Source: Alphaproteobacteria bacterium (GTDB lineage: Bacteria; Pseudomonadota; Alphaproteobacteria; Micavibrionales; Micavibrionaceae). Taken from it: 64,000 nucleotides of DNA. Below the pieces are notes generated by a model. It saw only the letters and a program-made list of their open reading frames with translations. It ran no database searches and was not told the origin of the DNA. Every line of letters begins with the position of its first letter. Position 1 is the first letter of the stretch. The stretch is from positions 1 through 64,000 of the forward strand of contig JAGRKB010000010.1 in the NCBI GenBank assembly GCA_020442425.1, given 5' to 3'. A program made the translations under genes and the position numbers. Below, one piece after another: positions 33,804 through 42,340 of this stretch.

Positions 33804-35495
33804 TTAGGCCAGAATATTATAATGAACCTGTCCGGTTTCCGGGTGGATATGAATACCCAATTCTGTATCAATAATCTCCACACCATTGGCATTCACCATC
33901 CCATCAACGAAAGCACCATCCACACCTGAAAGAGCAAAAGATGTGTCATGACGCGAGGAATGTTGAGCCTGACCATTCTGATGTTGCATCGCTTGTTCAA
34001 AGGCGGAACTGTCTTGAGACATATCAAAACTTAATGAAGAGTCATCCATCTTAATACCGGCTTGCTCCAAAGCTTCACGCAGATTATGCACATCCCGCTT
34101 GAGAACCTGTAACGCATCATCATTATCCGCAACAATGCGAACCTTCATGGCTTCGCCTTTTTCAAGGCTAAGGTGAACTTGCACCCGCCCCAATTCAGGA
34201 GGGTCAAGCTCCAGAGAAAGACTTTGATTCTTAAGCTCCCCATTCTGAAAGTTGTTGGTAAGACTCGCAGAAACCTGTTGAGACGCGCCATGAGCCGCCG
34301 CCGCAGAAGAATGGCTAAGGACAGGAGAGGTCGCTGCATTTAATTGAGAGGAGGTGTTTTGCATGGCTTGTAACAAGGCTGTATCAGACGCACTCAGCTC
34401 GAAAGACGAATGTGCAGACAAGGAACCATCCTGCATAAAACGATCCGACGCACTCGAGAGTACGCCATCCAAATCCATTGCACCGCCAAAGGAAGAAGAA
34501 CTACTGCCATGAGCATGAGCATGACCATGAGCAGAGCCACCACTCACATAACCTTGAGACTGAAATCCGGCTTTTCCATTCTGGGCTGCTTCAAAAGGAG
34601 CAAGCGGAGAATAAAGGGCATCATCAGAAGATGGTGTAGCAAAAGCAGAAACCGCCTTGGCGCGATCACTGGCGTGTTCCGAAAAACCTTGCGGAGCAAT
34701 TTTGTTTTGCGGATGGGATGTTAAAAGAGCAGAAAGCAATGAAGGGTCAAGCGAGTCCTCTTCGTTCAAATCCTCATCCGAAAGTACGTGCTCGGTATCA
34801 TTCAAAACAGCCTCTTCGGAAATCTCAAATACATCGGAATCGAAATCTTGCGTTTGATCCGCATCGGTAAACTTAACCAGAAAAACTTGTACGCCTGTTT
34901 CCTGATCCTCACTTAATAAGTCGTCACCAGTTATAGAGCCATTAGTTTGTTCGTTAATAGTGTAGAGGGAATTCTGATTGGATAATCCGGCGAAAGCATT
35001 CGAGATCTGTTCGGCCAAATCTTCCATATTAGAGGGCTGTAACGGAGTTGCGACCAACAACACATTGGCATGGCTCAACGCATCCTGATTGGAACTAACT
35101 AGAGAGGATAACTCTTCTAAAGAGAGTGTCGCAACACCGTTTCCGGAAAGAGTCTGACCAAACTCGCTGGAAGGCGTGCCGGGTGTTAAAGCAACAAGAA
35201 TGGCATTGGACAAAACCCCGTCATTCTTGATGGCAGCCAGTAAGTCTTCAAGGTCAGCATCAGACCCTAGCTCGGAAATAAAGTTCTGCAAGGAATTTTG
35301 ATCCGGCGCAAACAAAATGACATTGGTTTTCGCCTCGGGATCGATATTGGTATCAGCCAGTTTTTGTCCTTGAAGTAGAGAGAAAATTCCCGCAAATGCA
35401 GAAGAAGCATCGGCAGAATCTCCCGTTCCAAGGGCTCCACCGGAAGACAAAGAGGATACAGGGAAACCTGACGCAGGAAGGATAGAAAGAGCCAT
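33804..35495 (-). CDS. fliK: Flagellar hook-length control protein FliK
   Basis: Export substrate that measures hook length and switches secretion specificity. The 563-residue product is a long low-complexity, Ser/Ala/Gly/Asp-rich ruler with a His/Gly stretch (SAHGHAHAHGSSSSSF) and a C-terminal switch domain: LSLELDPPELGRVQVHLSLE, VLKRDVHNLREALEQAGIKM. Starts behind TTGAGGAC. Last gene of the operon; a second FliK-like gene lies at 59253. Confidence 0.85.
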   Translation of the reverse strand: MALSILPASGFPVSSLSSGGALGTGDSADASSAFAGIFSLLQGQKLADTNIDPEAKTNVILFAPDQNSLQNFISELGSDADLEDLLAAIKNDGVLSNAILVALTPGTPSSEFGQTLSGNGVATLSLEELSSLVSSNQDALSHANVLLVATPLQPSNMEDLAEQISNAFAGLSNQNSLYTINEQTNGSITGDDLLSEDQETGVQVFLVKFTDADQTQDFDSDVFEISEEAVLNDTEHVLSDEDLNEEDSLDPSLLSALLTSHPQNKIAPQGFSEHASDRAKAVSAFATPSSDDALYSPLAPFEAAQNGKAGFQSQGYVSGGSAHGHAHAHGSSSSSFGGAMDLDGVLSSASDRFMQDGSLSAHSSFELSASDTALLQAMQNTSSQLNAATSPVLSHSSAAAAHGASQQVSASLTNNFQNGELKNQSLSLELDPPELGRVQVHLSLEKGEAMKVRIVADNDDALQVLKRDVHNLREALEQAGIKMDDSSLSFDMSQDSSAFEQAMQHQNGQAQHSSRHDTSFALSGVDGAFVDGMVNANGVEIIDTELGIHIHPETGQVHYNILA

Positions 35496-35549
35496 AATAA
35501 AGTCCTCAAAAGGTAAAGAGTGTAATTGTTTTTCGTCTACTAAAAATTT

Positions 35550-36167
35550 CTAAACAGCTTGGTTGATGGCAGTTGCCAAAGGTTTTGCAGAAAGATGGGA
35601 ATCAAGCTTTCCTGTGCGTCCATATCCGTTACTGTTTTTGTTAACGGTTGCACGCGCCGCTTCAAGCAAACGCTCTTGAATACGACGCACACTTTTAGAG
35701 CGAGCCTCGCAGGATCGTTTGGATTGCAAGGCTAAATCCTGCAAAGCATTGTGGGTCACAAGCAATCGTGATTTCAAAGCCTCGTCACAAGTCCCCATCT
35801 CTTCCTTACGAACAGAAATTTGAGAAATGCCATTTTCGCAATCACGAACAAGACGGATTTTCTCCGGCTGTAACATCTGGAATTTGTGCATATCGCCAAC
35901 ACCCAAGACATCAATTTCTTGCGTGTAAAGAATGACAAGCCGTTCCATTCTATCTAAAACAGATTGAAGCAATTTGTCAGTCGGCATCGAAGACAGAGTA
36001 ACACTGTTTTCTTTCCCGCTTTTTTTCGTGAGGGTAGAAGGTTCTAATGAAGGGTCTTCAACGCGAGGAGGTCGCGAAGAGGTCGGAGGGGTTGCCTCAG
36101 TGCTGTTTCCCGTCCGTGCAGACGATGATCGACCAGTTGCTCTTCGGGATAATGTTTGTCTCATCAT
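35550..36167 (-). CDS. flgN: FlgN-like flagellar export chaperone
   Basis: The 205-residue product has a polar Ser/Thr-rich N-terminus and a helical C-terminal part (LQSVLDRMERLVILYTQEID; EKIRLVRDCENGISQI; RLLEAARATVNKNSNGYGRT) like FlgN, the chaperone of hook-filament junction proteins. Position between flgJ and fliK supports this. Its ATG overlaps the flgJ stop and has AGGAGG upstream. The length exceeds classical FlgN because of the N-terminal extension. FliJ-type coiled coil is the alternative. Confidence 0.6.
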   Translation of the reverse strand: MMRQTLSRRATGRSSSARTGNSTEATPPTSSRPPRVEDPSLEPSTLTKKSGKENSVTLSSMPTDKLLQSVLDRMERLVILYTQEIDVLGVGDMHKFQMLQPEKIRLVRDCENGISQISVRKEEMGTCDEALKSRLLVTHNALQDLALQSKRSCEARSKSVRRIQERLLEAARATVNKNSNGYGRTGKLDSHLSAKPLATAINQAV

Positions 36168-36532
36168 TATTGACCTCCTGTCTTATGCGAAGATGGGGAT
36201 AATTCTTGTTCTTGTACTTTTAAAAGTTCGGCTTGAATATGATCGGCAAGGCCAATGCCACCTTGATTGGCAATGATCTTCCCGTACTCCTGAACCATCA
36301 TGCCGCGAAAAACTTCTTCTCCCTTACCACCGCCGAATGTGTCATCAACATCGATCATCTCGAACATTGGCTTTAGCATTTCAGAGATGAAAACGGCTTC
36401 AAATTCTTTGGCAGCCTGAATGGATTTCTCCATTTTCAATTTGTCCGCTGACCGCGAAATTTTATCAATCGAGGCCTGACCTTTCGCTGTTTGCACCAAA
36501 TCTTGTGCTGCTGATACTCCTAAATTATTCAT
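36167..36532 (-). CDS. flgJ: Rod-binding protein, FlgJ N-terminal type
   Basis: The 121-residue product contains only the rod-binding domain: AKEFEAVFISEMLKPMF, DTFGGGKGEEVFRGMMVQEY, NQGGIGLADHIQAELL. The peptidoglycan hydrolase domain of enterobacterial FlgJ is absent, as usual in alphaproteobacteria. The rod must therefore pass the cell wall with a separate lytic enzyme, for which the transglycosylase at 19419 is a candidate by inference. Confidence 0.85.
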   Translation of the reverse strand: MNNLGVSAAQDLVQTAKGQASIDKISRSADKLKMEKSIQAAKEFEAVFISEMLKPMFEMIDVDDTFGGGKGEEVFRGMMVQEYGKIIANQGGIGLADHIQAELLKVQEQELSPSSHKTGGQ

Positions 36533-36561
36533 CTTATTCTGCCTGTTGTTCCGTCTACATA

Positions 36562-37728
36562 CTACATAGTCTCGATTTCAGCCTGCAAAGCACCTGCGGC
36601 CTTGATCGCCTGAAGAATGGTAATAATATCGCGTGGACCCACACCGAGCTTGTTCAATCCTGTCACCAAGTCCTGCAAGGTCACACCACTCTCGAGAATG
36701 GCGAGTTTGGCATCAGCTCCTTGATTGACTTCAATGTCAGAACGAGGAACGACAACCGTCTCACCATTCTCTGAGAACGGGTTGGGTTGGGACACTTGGG
36801 GTGTTTCGTTAACTTTAATGGTCAGACTGCCTTGGGCGATAGCAACAGTGCTCACGCGCACTTCAGACCCCATAACAATCGTGCCGGAATTCTCATCAAT
36901 AACAACGCGGGCAATCTGGTCAGGCTGGATCGGCAATTGCTCAATATCGGTAATCAGATCAACCATGCCGCCGGGATAGTTGCCTGATTTGCGAAGCGTC
37001 ACAGTCGCATCATTGCTGGCATAGGCCAACTCCGCTGATGTAAAGCCATTGATCGCCTGAGCAATCCGGCGAGCCGTCGTAAAGTCAGGATTTTTTAGAG
37101 CTAGACGAATTTCATTCAATCCATTCAGATCAAATTCGATTTCACGCTCGACAATGGCACCATCTGCAATACGACCGCGCGTAGGGGTGTTTTGTGTAAC
37201 CGTTTGAGCATCCCCCGATGCAGAGAAACCGGAAATTGCCACCGGGCCTTGAGCCACGGCATAAACTTCCCCATCCGCTCCCATCAAGGGTGTCACCAGC
37301 AAGGTTCCACCCTGAAGATTTTTCGCGTCGCCCAATGTGGAAACAGTCACATCAATACGGGAGCCTTGCGTTTGAAACGGAGGCATGGTTGACGTGACCA
37401 TAACTGCAGCAACATTACCGGTATTCAGATTTTCACCCTTAACATTAACGCCCAAACGCTCAAGCATTGCGATCAAGGATTGTTGGGTAAACGGAGAATT
37501 GTTGAGCTTGTCGCCCGTGCCGTTCAAGCCGACAACCAGACCATAACCGATCAGAACGTTGTCACGAACACCTTCTATATTGACGATATCCTTGATACGG
37601 GCAGTGGCTGCATTGGCTTGCGTCGAAACCGATACATAAAAGATTGCCGCCAACCATAGGCAGGAGAGAATAATCGTCAGTCTCTTCATCAATTTGATCG
37701 ACTCTTTTCTTGATGTCTTGTTGTTCAT
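36562..37728 (-). CDS. flgI: Flagellar P-ring protein FlgI
   Basis: Periplasmic ring protein around the rod. After a signal peptide (LTIILSCLWLAAIFYVSVS, cleaved after ANA) the family sequence is unmistakable: ARIKDIVNIEGVRDNVLIGY, GLVVGLNGTGDKLNNSPFTQ, VAAVMVTSTMPPF and a C-terminal LNKLGVGPRDIITILQAIKA. ATG 37728 with GGGTGG 5 bases upstream is preferred over GTG 37737; ATG 37686 would give a more usual short signal peptide. First gene after the sigma-54 promoter at 37827. Confidence 0.95.
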   Translation of the reverse strand: MNNKTSRKESIKLMKRLTIILSCLWLAAIFYVSVSTQANAATARIKDIVNIEGVRDNVLIGYGLVVGLNGTGDKLNNSPFTQQSLIAMLERLGVNVKGENLNTGNVAAVMVTSTMPPFQTQGSRIDVTVSTLGDAKNLQGGTLLVTPLMGADGEVYAVAQGPVAISGFSASGDAQTVTQNTPTRGRIADGAIVEREIEFDLNGLNEIRLALKNPDFTTARRIAQAINGFTSAELAYASNDATVTLRKSGNYPGGMVDLITDIEQLPIQPDQIARVVIDENSGTIVMGSEVRVSTVAIAQGSLTIKVNETPQVSQPNPFSENGETVVVPRSDIEVNQGADAKLAILESGVTLQDLVTGLNKLGVGPRDIITILQAIKAAGALQAEIETM

Positions 37729-37826
37729 CTTTTCCACCCGTTTCGTTCACTCTATTTGGTTTGCTACGGTCTAAATTTTATTTTCTATATTTCTGGCGTC
37801 AAATTAGGACGATCCAACAGGACATA

Positions 37827-37842
37827 TGCGAGATCCGTGCCA
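37827..37842 (-). promoter_or_regulatory. Sigma-54 promoter of flgI-flgJ-flgN-fliK
   Basis: On the minus strand the site reads TGGCACGGATCTCGCA, with the invariant GG and GC ten bases apart, followed by T. It lies 99 bases before the flgI start. FlbD encoded in this window is the likely activator. Confidence 0.85.
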
Positions 37843-37935
37843 ACAACACACCTTTTTGTATATTGTTTTATATCAATGGGTTAGGTTGACTATACCACTG
37901 GGCAAAACTTGCCGAATGAACCGCTGGGAAAATTT

Positions 37936-37944
37936 TGATATAAT
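37936..37944 (+). promoter_or_regulatory. Extended -10 promoter for fliX
   Basis: TGATATAAT contains a perfect TATAAT (37939-37944) with the extended TG. No good -35 is seen. It is 65 bases before the fliX ATG and divergent from the sigma-54 promoter of flgI. Confidence 0.5.
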
Positions 37945-38009
37945 AAAACTGTCACCTAGAGGCGGCAAAAAGATCAATTCAAAGCAATAAAAACAAGTCC
38001 GGATACGTC

Positions 38010-38459
38010 ATGAAAATTGAAGGCCCAAGCGGCACAAACAAGACATCATCGAGCAAAAAAACTGGAAAAGCAGGGTCCGTCGGATCATCCAGCTTTGGCT
38101 CAATGATATCATCGAGCGAATCCGAAGCTCCGGCTCATGCGGCCGCAGCAGGCGCAATCGCAGGAATAGACGCGCTTTTGATGGCACAAGAATCCGAAGA
38201 CCCTACCGAACGCGCGGCACGCAAGCGTATGCATGAACGCGCTGAAGACCTTCTCGGAGAACTGGATAAAATCAAAATAGGAATGCTGACGGGAACACTG
38301 TCTGTTGGAAATTTGATTGATATCGCCGATGTCGTAGCCTCCCACCGTGAAAAATTGAAAGATCCTCAACTCTGCGCTTTGTTAGACGAAATTGACCTTC
38401 GGGCCCAAATCGAGATTGCTAAGATGAAAAATGCACTCGATGCCTCGACAATTTTCTAG
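38010..38459 (+). CDS. fliX: Flagellar assembly trans-acting factor FliX
   Basis: In Caulobacter FliX binds FlbD and couples its activity to assembly of the early flagellar structure. The 149-residue product has a disordered Ser/Gly-rich N-terminus and a helical C-terminal half (RAARKRMHERAEDLLGELDK; IKIGMLTGTLSVGNL; HREKLKDPQLCALLDEIDLR) typical of the family. It is transcribed alone, divergently from the flgI operon. Confidence 0.88.
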   Translation: MKIEGPSGTNKTSSSKKTGKAGSVGSSSFGSMISSSESEAPAHAAAAGAIAGIDALLMAQESEDPTERAARKRMHERAEDLLGELDKIKIGMLTGTLSVGNLIDIADVVASHREKLKDPQLCALLDEIDLRAQIEIAKMKNALDASTIF

Positions 38460-38590
38460 GAAAAACAGCAATTTTATACAAAAAAAGTGGATGAAGCCGC
38501 TCCAGAGACGCTTCTGCACTTGAAATTCGAGCCTAAATTGCATAACTTTTTGCACGTTTTCAATTTCTTGCTCTAGTAAAGGTAGTAAGT

Positions 38591-39022
38591 ATGTCCAAAG
38601 CAGGTAGCGCACTCGTCCCTCAAAACTACAAGCCGTCCGACGACGAAGAATTCATGAATCCGGTCATGAAAGAATATTTCCGTCAAAAGCTGATTTCATG
38701 GAGAGAAGAACTTCTGAAAGAATCAGAAGAAACAATCCATAACACGCTGCAAAGTACAGAATTGCAAAAACCGGATATGGCAGACCGTGCCTCTGCGGAA
38801 ACCGATCACGCGTTGGAACTCAGAACCCGTGACCGCGAACGCAAACTGATTACAAAAATCAACGAAGCGCTTCTGCGGATCGATGATGACACATACGGGT
38901 ATTGTGAAGAAACCGGAGAGCCAATCACCGTAGGCCGCTTGGATGCCCGCCCGATTGCAACACTGTCTCTTGAAGCTCAAGAACGTCACGAACGTATGGA
39001 ACGCACGCATCGCGACGAGTAG
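38591..39022 (+). CDS. dksA: RNA polymerase-binding transcription factor DksA
   Basis: Stringent-response cofactor that enters the RNA polymerase secondary channel. The 143-residue product shows NPVMKEYFRQKLISWREELL, the coiled-coil tip region DMADRASAETDHALELRTRD and the zinc-finger region YGYCEETGEPITVGRLDARP, ending RHERMERTHRDE. Only one cysteine remains in the finger, as in other alphaproteobacterial DksA, so zinc binding is unlikely. Followed by a strong terminator. Confidence 0.93.
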   Translation: MSKAGSALVPQNYKPSDDEEFMNPVMKEYFRQKLISWREELLKESEETIHNTLQSTELQKPDMADRASAETDHALELRTRDRERKLITKINEALLRIDDDTYGYCEETGEPITVGRLDARPIATLSLEAQERHERMERTHRDE

Positions 39023-39059
39023 AGTAAAGTAGAGTAGAGTTTTATCTATACCAATAAAC

Positions 39060-39090
39060 AAAGACGCTGGAATTATTCAGCGTCTTTTTT
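39060..39090 (+). terminator. Terminator of dksA overlapping the end of a minus-strand gene
   Basis: AAAGACGCTG (39060-39069) pairs perfectly with CAGCGTCTTT (39078-39087) across an 8-base loop, followed by T residues. Its right arm lies in the last codons of the gene at 39073-39252. Confidence 0.88.
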
Positions 39091-39252
39091 CTTTTTTGGA
39101 GATTTGGGTTTATCTAATCCGCGCTTCATCGGCTCAGGCACGCGGCCCTCGCGGACTTCCTCTTCCAGCAATCGCTCGGCAAGAGTAGGGTCATCTTCAT
39201 CAGAAGGCTTTTGACCCAGAGACCATAAAAGCTTATCTCGTTCTTTTCCCAT
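39073..39252 (-). CDS. Small charged protein of unknown function
   Basis: The 59-residue product (start MGKERDKLLWSLGQ) has an acidic middle (DEDDPTLAERLLEEEVREG), a segment RVPEPMKRGLDKPK and a Lys-rich end. Such short charged proteins downstream of dksA are conserved-looking but uncharacterised. The frame is clean, with codon use like its neighbours. No strong ribosome site is seen. The C-terminal codons double as the dksA terminator stem. Confidence 0.55.
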   Translation of the reverse strand: MGKERDKLLWSLGQKPSDEDDPTLAERLLEEEVREGRVPEPMKRGLDKPKSPKKKKDAE

Positions 39253-39275
39253 TTATAAATCCTGCTCCACAGATT

Positions 39276-41570
39276 TTAATGTATTAGATTTCCATGCCAA
39301 CTAAAAGGCATTTCTTTTGCTCCATATTGTGGCGAATGCGTTGAATTTGTAGCCTTATTTTCCGCAATTGTATGAATTTCGGAAACCGGAGAAAAACTCT
39401 CGGTGGGAGGCGGGGCTTGACCCACAGCAGCTTGATAGGCAATGAGTGAGGTAAGAATAAAAGAGCTGACGTGGCCTGCAGTCGCTTTAAATTTATCTAC
39501 AAGCGAAGCCACTCTGGTTGCCGAAATCTTTGTCTCGAGAACTTCGCGTTGCTGTTGCAAATAGTATCCGGCAGTTTTTCCTGTCAAATCTACAGGACGG
39601 TAAACAGTGGTTACTGGAATACCACGAATCTCTCGTTCCTTCTTGATGCTTCTGACATCTCCAAGATTTTTGCCATCCAGCTTTGATGAATGTTCTTCAT
39701 CCGGCTCGATATTTTTTTGCTCTAGATAATCATGAATAGGGACAGCGGAAAGCGTCTCTGTAAGTTTTTTAATATCTTTTGCAACCTCTTTCATAAAAGA
39801 ATCATTGATTACGCGCAGGTTATCATCAGAGTCAAAAAAGGCCGGACGAATGACAAGATGAAATTCGGCAGCTCCATAATGAGCAATCTGAAAGTCTCCG
39901 TTTTTTAGACCTGCATTTTTCAAAGCTTTTACGATAATTTCATGAGCCATATCATGCAATACAGCGTTGGCTCCATCATGTCCCAATTCATTATTCAATC
40001 CTGCCAAATTCTGGAACCCGATGCTCAAGCTATAAGGACGCAGTCCTGGCAAAGAGAGATGCTGCTCAAGTTTTTTTGAATCATTGTAAAAGATCTCAAC
40101 CGTTTCGGGTAAATCATTAGGCATCCAGACATCCGCCGTCGGATCTTTGCTGGTTGTACGCAATGCGTAATTTCTGATTTGCTCCTTCTGATAGTCACTT
40201 TGAACCGCAATGTCCCGTTCTTTCAACTCTGTTCTCAATGCCTGAAAACGGCGTTCGGCAGGCGTTGAAAACAAGGGCGCATGTTCGATGCTTCTAAGAA
40301 GATAAGCAGGAACAACAGGACTAAACGGATGAATAACGCTGTGTTCCAAAAAATCAATTTTTTGTTCCAGAGCTGACATGCGATCTTGAATGGTAAACGA
40401 TCCTTTAGGTTTAAGGGCATCAAAATGTGTTTTAAGATCGACAGCAGCCTTGCGAATGTTATTCATGGCTATTTGAATAGCACGCTCAATATCACCTTTT
40501 GCCTCATCCGGCATTTGAGATGGGCTTGCAGCAAACAATGTGCGGAAAGGCTTCTCGTATGTGTCGTCAGGAACAATACCCAGGCGATCATGCCCGATAT
40601 AATTTTTGTTATGCTTAATTTCTTCGTCAGCGCGGTGAATAACCTTAGCCGGATTAATAGCTCTCATATCCAGAATAGCTATAGCCGCACCAAATCCACG
40701 CTTCCAATCATCGTCAGGGTATTTAAGATGAGCATGATCGTGTAAACCAAGTTCTGCCATTCTATCTTCGATTTCTCTATGGATTTTATGTTTGATTTTC
40801 TCGATATTGTCAGAGTTAATACCCTCAACGATCAGTCGCAATTCATCGCCACCGGCGCGAATAGGAAGAATTGTTCCACCATTGGGAAGAGCATCTTGAA
40901 GATTTTTCTGAATAGTCAGTGCGATAAGGCGAGCCGTGCGATCCGTAAGTTGTATAGCTTGTTTCTGCGTGTCCTGAAAAAGTTCCAACATCGCAAGCCC
41001 ACGCTCTCCGGCACTGCCTTGAAGCATTGCCTCAAAAATTTCAGGATGTTGAGCGCGGTTTTCTATGATAGAAATCAATTCATCCCTCAACGGGCTATCC
41101 GTCTCTCTCAGGATTTGAATTTGGTGAAAATCATTGGTTCCTCCCATATTGGAGAAATCAACCTCAATCAACGCAACATTTTTATTGTGAGTTCGGGCAT
41201 ATAAATGCCCTAAAGCAGAAGCTAAACCCAAATGAGGCTTTTGTAAAAAGCCGGTCATGACGTCTGGTTGATACCGGGAATGATCCAGCTCCTCAAAAAT
41301 TTGTAAAAGATCATCAGAGGCATCACCCAGATATTTCTGAGTCAGTCTAGATCGGAGTTCTGCAGGATGTAAAAACCCCTCGCTTTCAAAAATATGTAAG
41401 ATATCTCTTAATACGTCTTCAGCGCAGCGAGGGGCAGTAGAGGTGGGATTGTCTTGTTGAGAATCTTCAACAAAACTCATCAGGAAAGAGCGAAGCTCTT
41501 TCTTGTAATAAATCTCTTCTAAATCCGGCAAGTCTTCGGAAGAAAGTGAGAGATCAGTCACCATACGCAT
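39276..41570 (-). CDS. Protein with two degenerate GGDEF-like domains
   Basis: The 764-residue product contains two regions resembling diguanylate cyclase (GGDEF) domains. The first (about residues 125-335) has VALIEVDFSNMGGTND, the signature-like IRAGGDELRL and FGAAIAILDM followed by an IHRADEEIKHNKN helix. The second (about 510-590) has LSIGFQNLAGLNNELGHDGA, with YGAAEFHL in place of GGDEF. The second has lost the catalytic Gly pair and Asp, and the first has GGDEL rather than GGDEF, so it may retain activity. A hydrophobic stretch near residue 700 (SSFILTSLIAYQAAVG) could be a membrane anchor. No EAL domain is seen. Domain assignment is by eye. Confidence 0.6.
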   Translation of the reverse strand: MRMVTDLSLSSEDLPDLEEIYYKKELRSFLMSFVEDSQQDNPTSTAPRCAEDVLRDILHIFESEGFLHPAELRSRLTQKYLGDASDDLLQIFEELDHSRYQPDVMTGFLQKPHLGLASALGHLYARTHNKNVALIEVDFSNMGGTNDFHQIQILRETDSPLRDELISIIENRAQHPEIFEAMLQGSAGERGLAMLELFQDTQKQAIQLTDRTARLIALTIQKNLQDALPNGGTILPIRAGGDELRLIVEGINSDNIEKIKHKIHREIEDRMAELGLHDHAHLKYPDDDWKRGFGAAIAILDMRAINPAKVIHRADEEIKHNKNYIGHDRLGIVPDDTYEKPFRTLFAASPSQMPDEAKGDIERAIQIAMNNIRKAAVDLKTHFDALKPKGSFTIQDRMSALEQKIDFLEHSVIHPFSPVVPAYLLRSIEHAPLFSTPAERRFQALRTELKERDIAVQSDYQKEQIRNYALRTTSKDPTADVWMPNDLPETVEIFYNDSKKLEQHLSLPGLRPYSLSIGFQNLAGLNNELGHDGANAVLHDMAHEIIVKALKNAGLKNGDFQIAHYGAAEFHLVIRPAFFDSDDNLRVINDSFMKEVAKDIKKLTETLSAVPIHDYLEQKNIEPDEEHSSKLDGKNLGDVRSIKKEREIRGIPVTTVYRPVDLTGKTAGYYLQQQREVLETKISATRVASLVDKFKATAGHVSSFILTSLIAYQAAVGQAPPPTESFSPVSEIHTIAENKATNSTHSPQYGAKEMPFSWHGNLIH

Positions 41571-41742
41571 TAAATCCTGTTCAGATATTTTTTCGTTGTC
41601 ATAATGGATTATAGGGGGCGAGTCTTAAAATTATATTAGCGATAAAAAAATAGTAATATTATATTGTGCAGAGCGGAAATTACGTATCGTAAGTAGGGAG
41701 CGAACGCGAAGCAATCCAGACGTTCTATAGTCATTTGAAATA
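41571..41742. other. Upstream region of the GGDEF-like gene, no gene seen
   Basis: AT-rich sequence with no supported gene. It should hold the promoter of the minus-strand gene at 41570; I cannot point to a clear -35/-10 pair. Confidence 0.3.
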
Positions 41743-41914
41743 AAAACCCGTCATCCCGTTGGCGCGTGTCCATGGACACGCTTGCACCCCGGCCTTCGCC
41801 GGGGCAGGCTGCCGGGATCCGAAACCGCGTCCGGCAAAGCCGGACACATATGGATTCCGGATATGTCAGTTTTTTCTTCGAAAAAACACTTCCGGAATGA
41901 CGGTCTCGGGTTTT
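41743..41914. repeat. Mosaic palindromic element
   Basis: Outer arms AAAACCCG (41743-41750) and CGGGTTTT (41907-41914) enclose five nested hairpins: the perfect 18-bp palindrome GCGTGTCCATGGACACGC (41764-41781), CCCCGGC/GCCGGGG (41787-41804), GTCCGGC/GCCGGAC (41829-41845), ACATAT/ATATGT (41846-41866) and TTTTTTC/GAAAAAA (41870-41886). GTCATCCCG near the left end and GGAATGACGG near the right end recall dispersed palindromic repeats of alphaproteobacteria. Confidence 0.75.
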
Positions 41915-42043
41915 AATTTCTAACAACTATAATGGATCGCCACGCGCCTTTCAGGCACTCGCGATGACAGTAGAGGTTTAAACGTTCTATTCACGCGAAG
42001 TGCCGAAGAGCCGAAGAAACACACACACAATCCCCCCCCGCAG

Positions 42044-42109
42044 CCCCGTGCTTGACACGGGGTCTTTTTACCCATCTTCTATCAGACAGACCCCGCATTA
42101 AATGCGGGG
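42044..42109. repeat. Pair of GC-rich hairpins
   Basis: CCCCGTG/CACGGGG (42044-42062, 5-base loop) and CCCCGCAT/ATGCGGGG (42091-42109, 3-base loop) are two copies of the same kind of element, in opposite orientation relative to their GAC/GTC flanks. Similar CCCCG...CGGGG hairpins are dispersed in many alphaproteobacterial genomes. Confidence 0.7.
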
Positions 42110-42133
42110 TTACGTTTCCAAGGAACCATAAAG

Positions 42134-42205
42134 CCTCACGCAGAAGTCTCAGAGGAACCGGTTTCTCTGCATTCTCTGTGAGTTCTCCGCGACCTCTGCG
42201 TGAGG
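42134..42205. repeat. Third palindromic repeat type
   Basis: CCTCACGCAGA (42134-42144) and TCTGCGTGAGG (42195-42205) are perfect 11-base arms around a CT-rich interior with the palindrome AACCGGTT (42156-42163). The interior repeats the theme TCTCTGC/TCTCTGTG/TCTCCGCG/CTCTGCG. Confidence 0.65.
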
Positions 42206-42256
42206 GAATACTATTCAGGATAACTAAAGTATTTTCGGGCTTAACTATAAAAACTT

Positions 42257-42290
42257 TAAAAAAGAGCCGGTTGTCTTGCGACAAACCGGC
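42257..42290 (-). terminator. Terminator of the flgF-flgG-flgA-flgH operon
   Basis: On the minus strand GCCGGTTTGTC and GACAACCGGC form a stem (one bulge) with a 4-base loop, followed by TCTTTTTT. It is 50 bases after the flgH stop. Confidence 0.88.
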
Positions 42291-42340
42291 GGGGAGTTGG
42301 GTGGGTAAGGGTAACTTAAAAACTCAATCGAACTCAGACA

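Noticed and set aside
37899-37913. Sigma-54 site for fliX (TGGGCAAAACTTGCC)
   Set aside because: The GG and GC are nine, not ten, bases apart, unlike the three accepted sites, and an extended -10 box nearby explains fliX better.
38880-38990. DksA missing cysteines as a novel finding
   Set aside because: A zinc-poor finger with CEETGEPI is common in alphaproteobacterial DksA.
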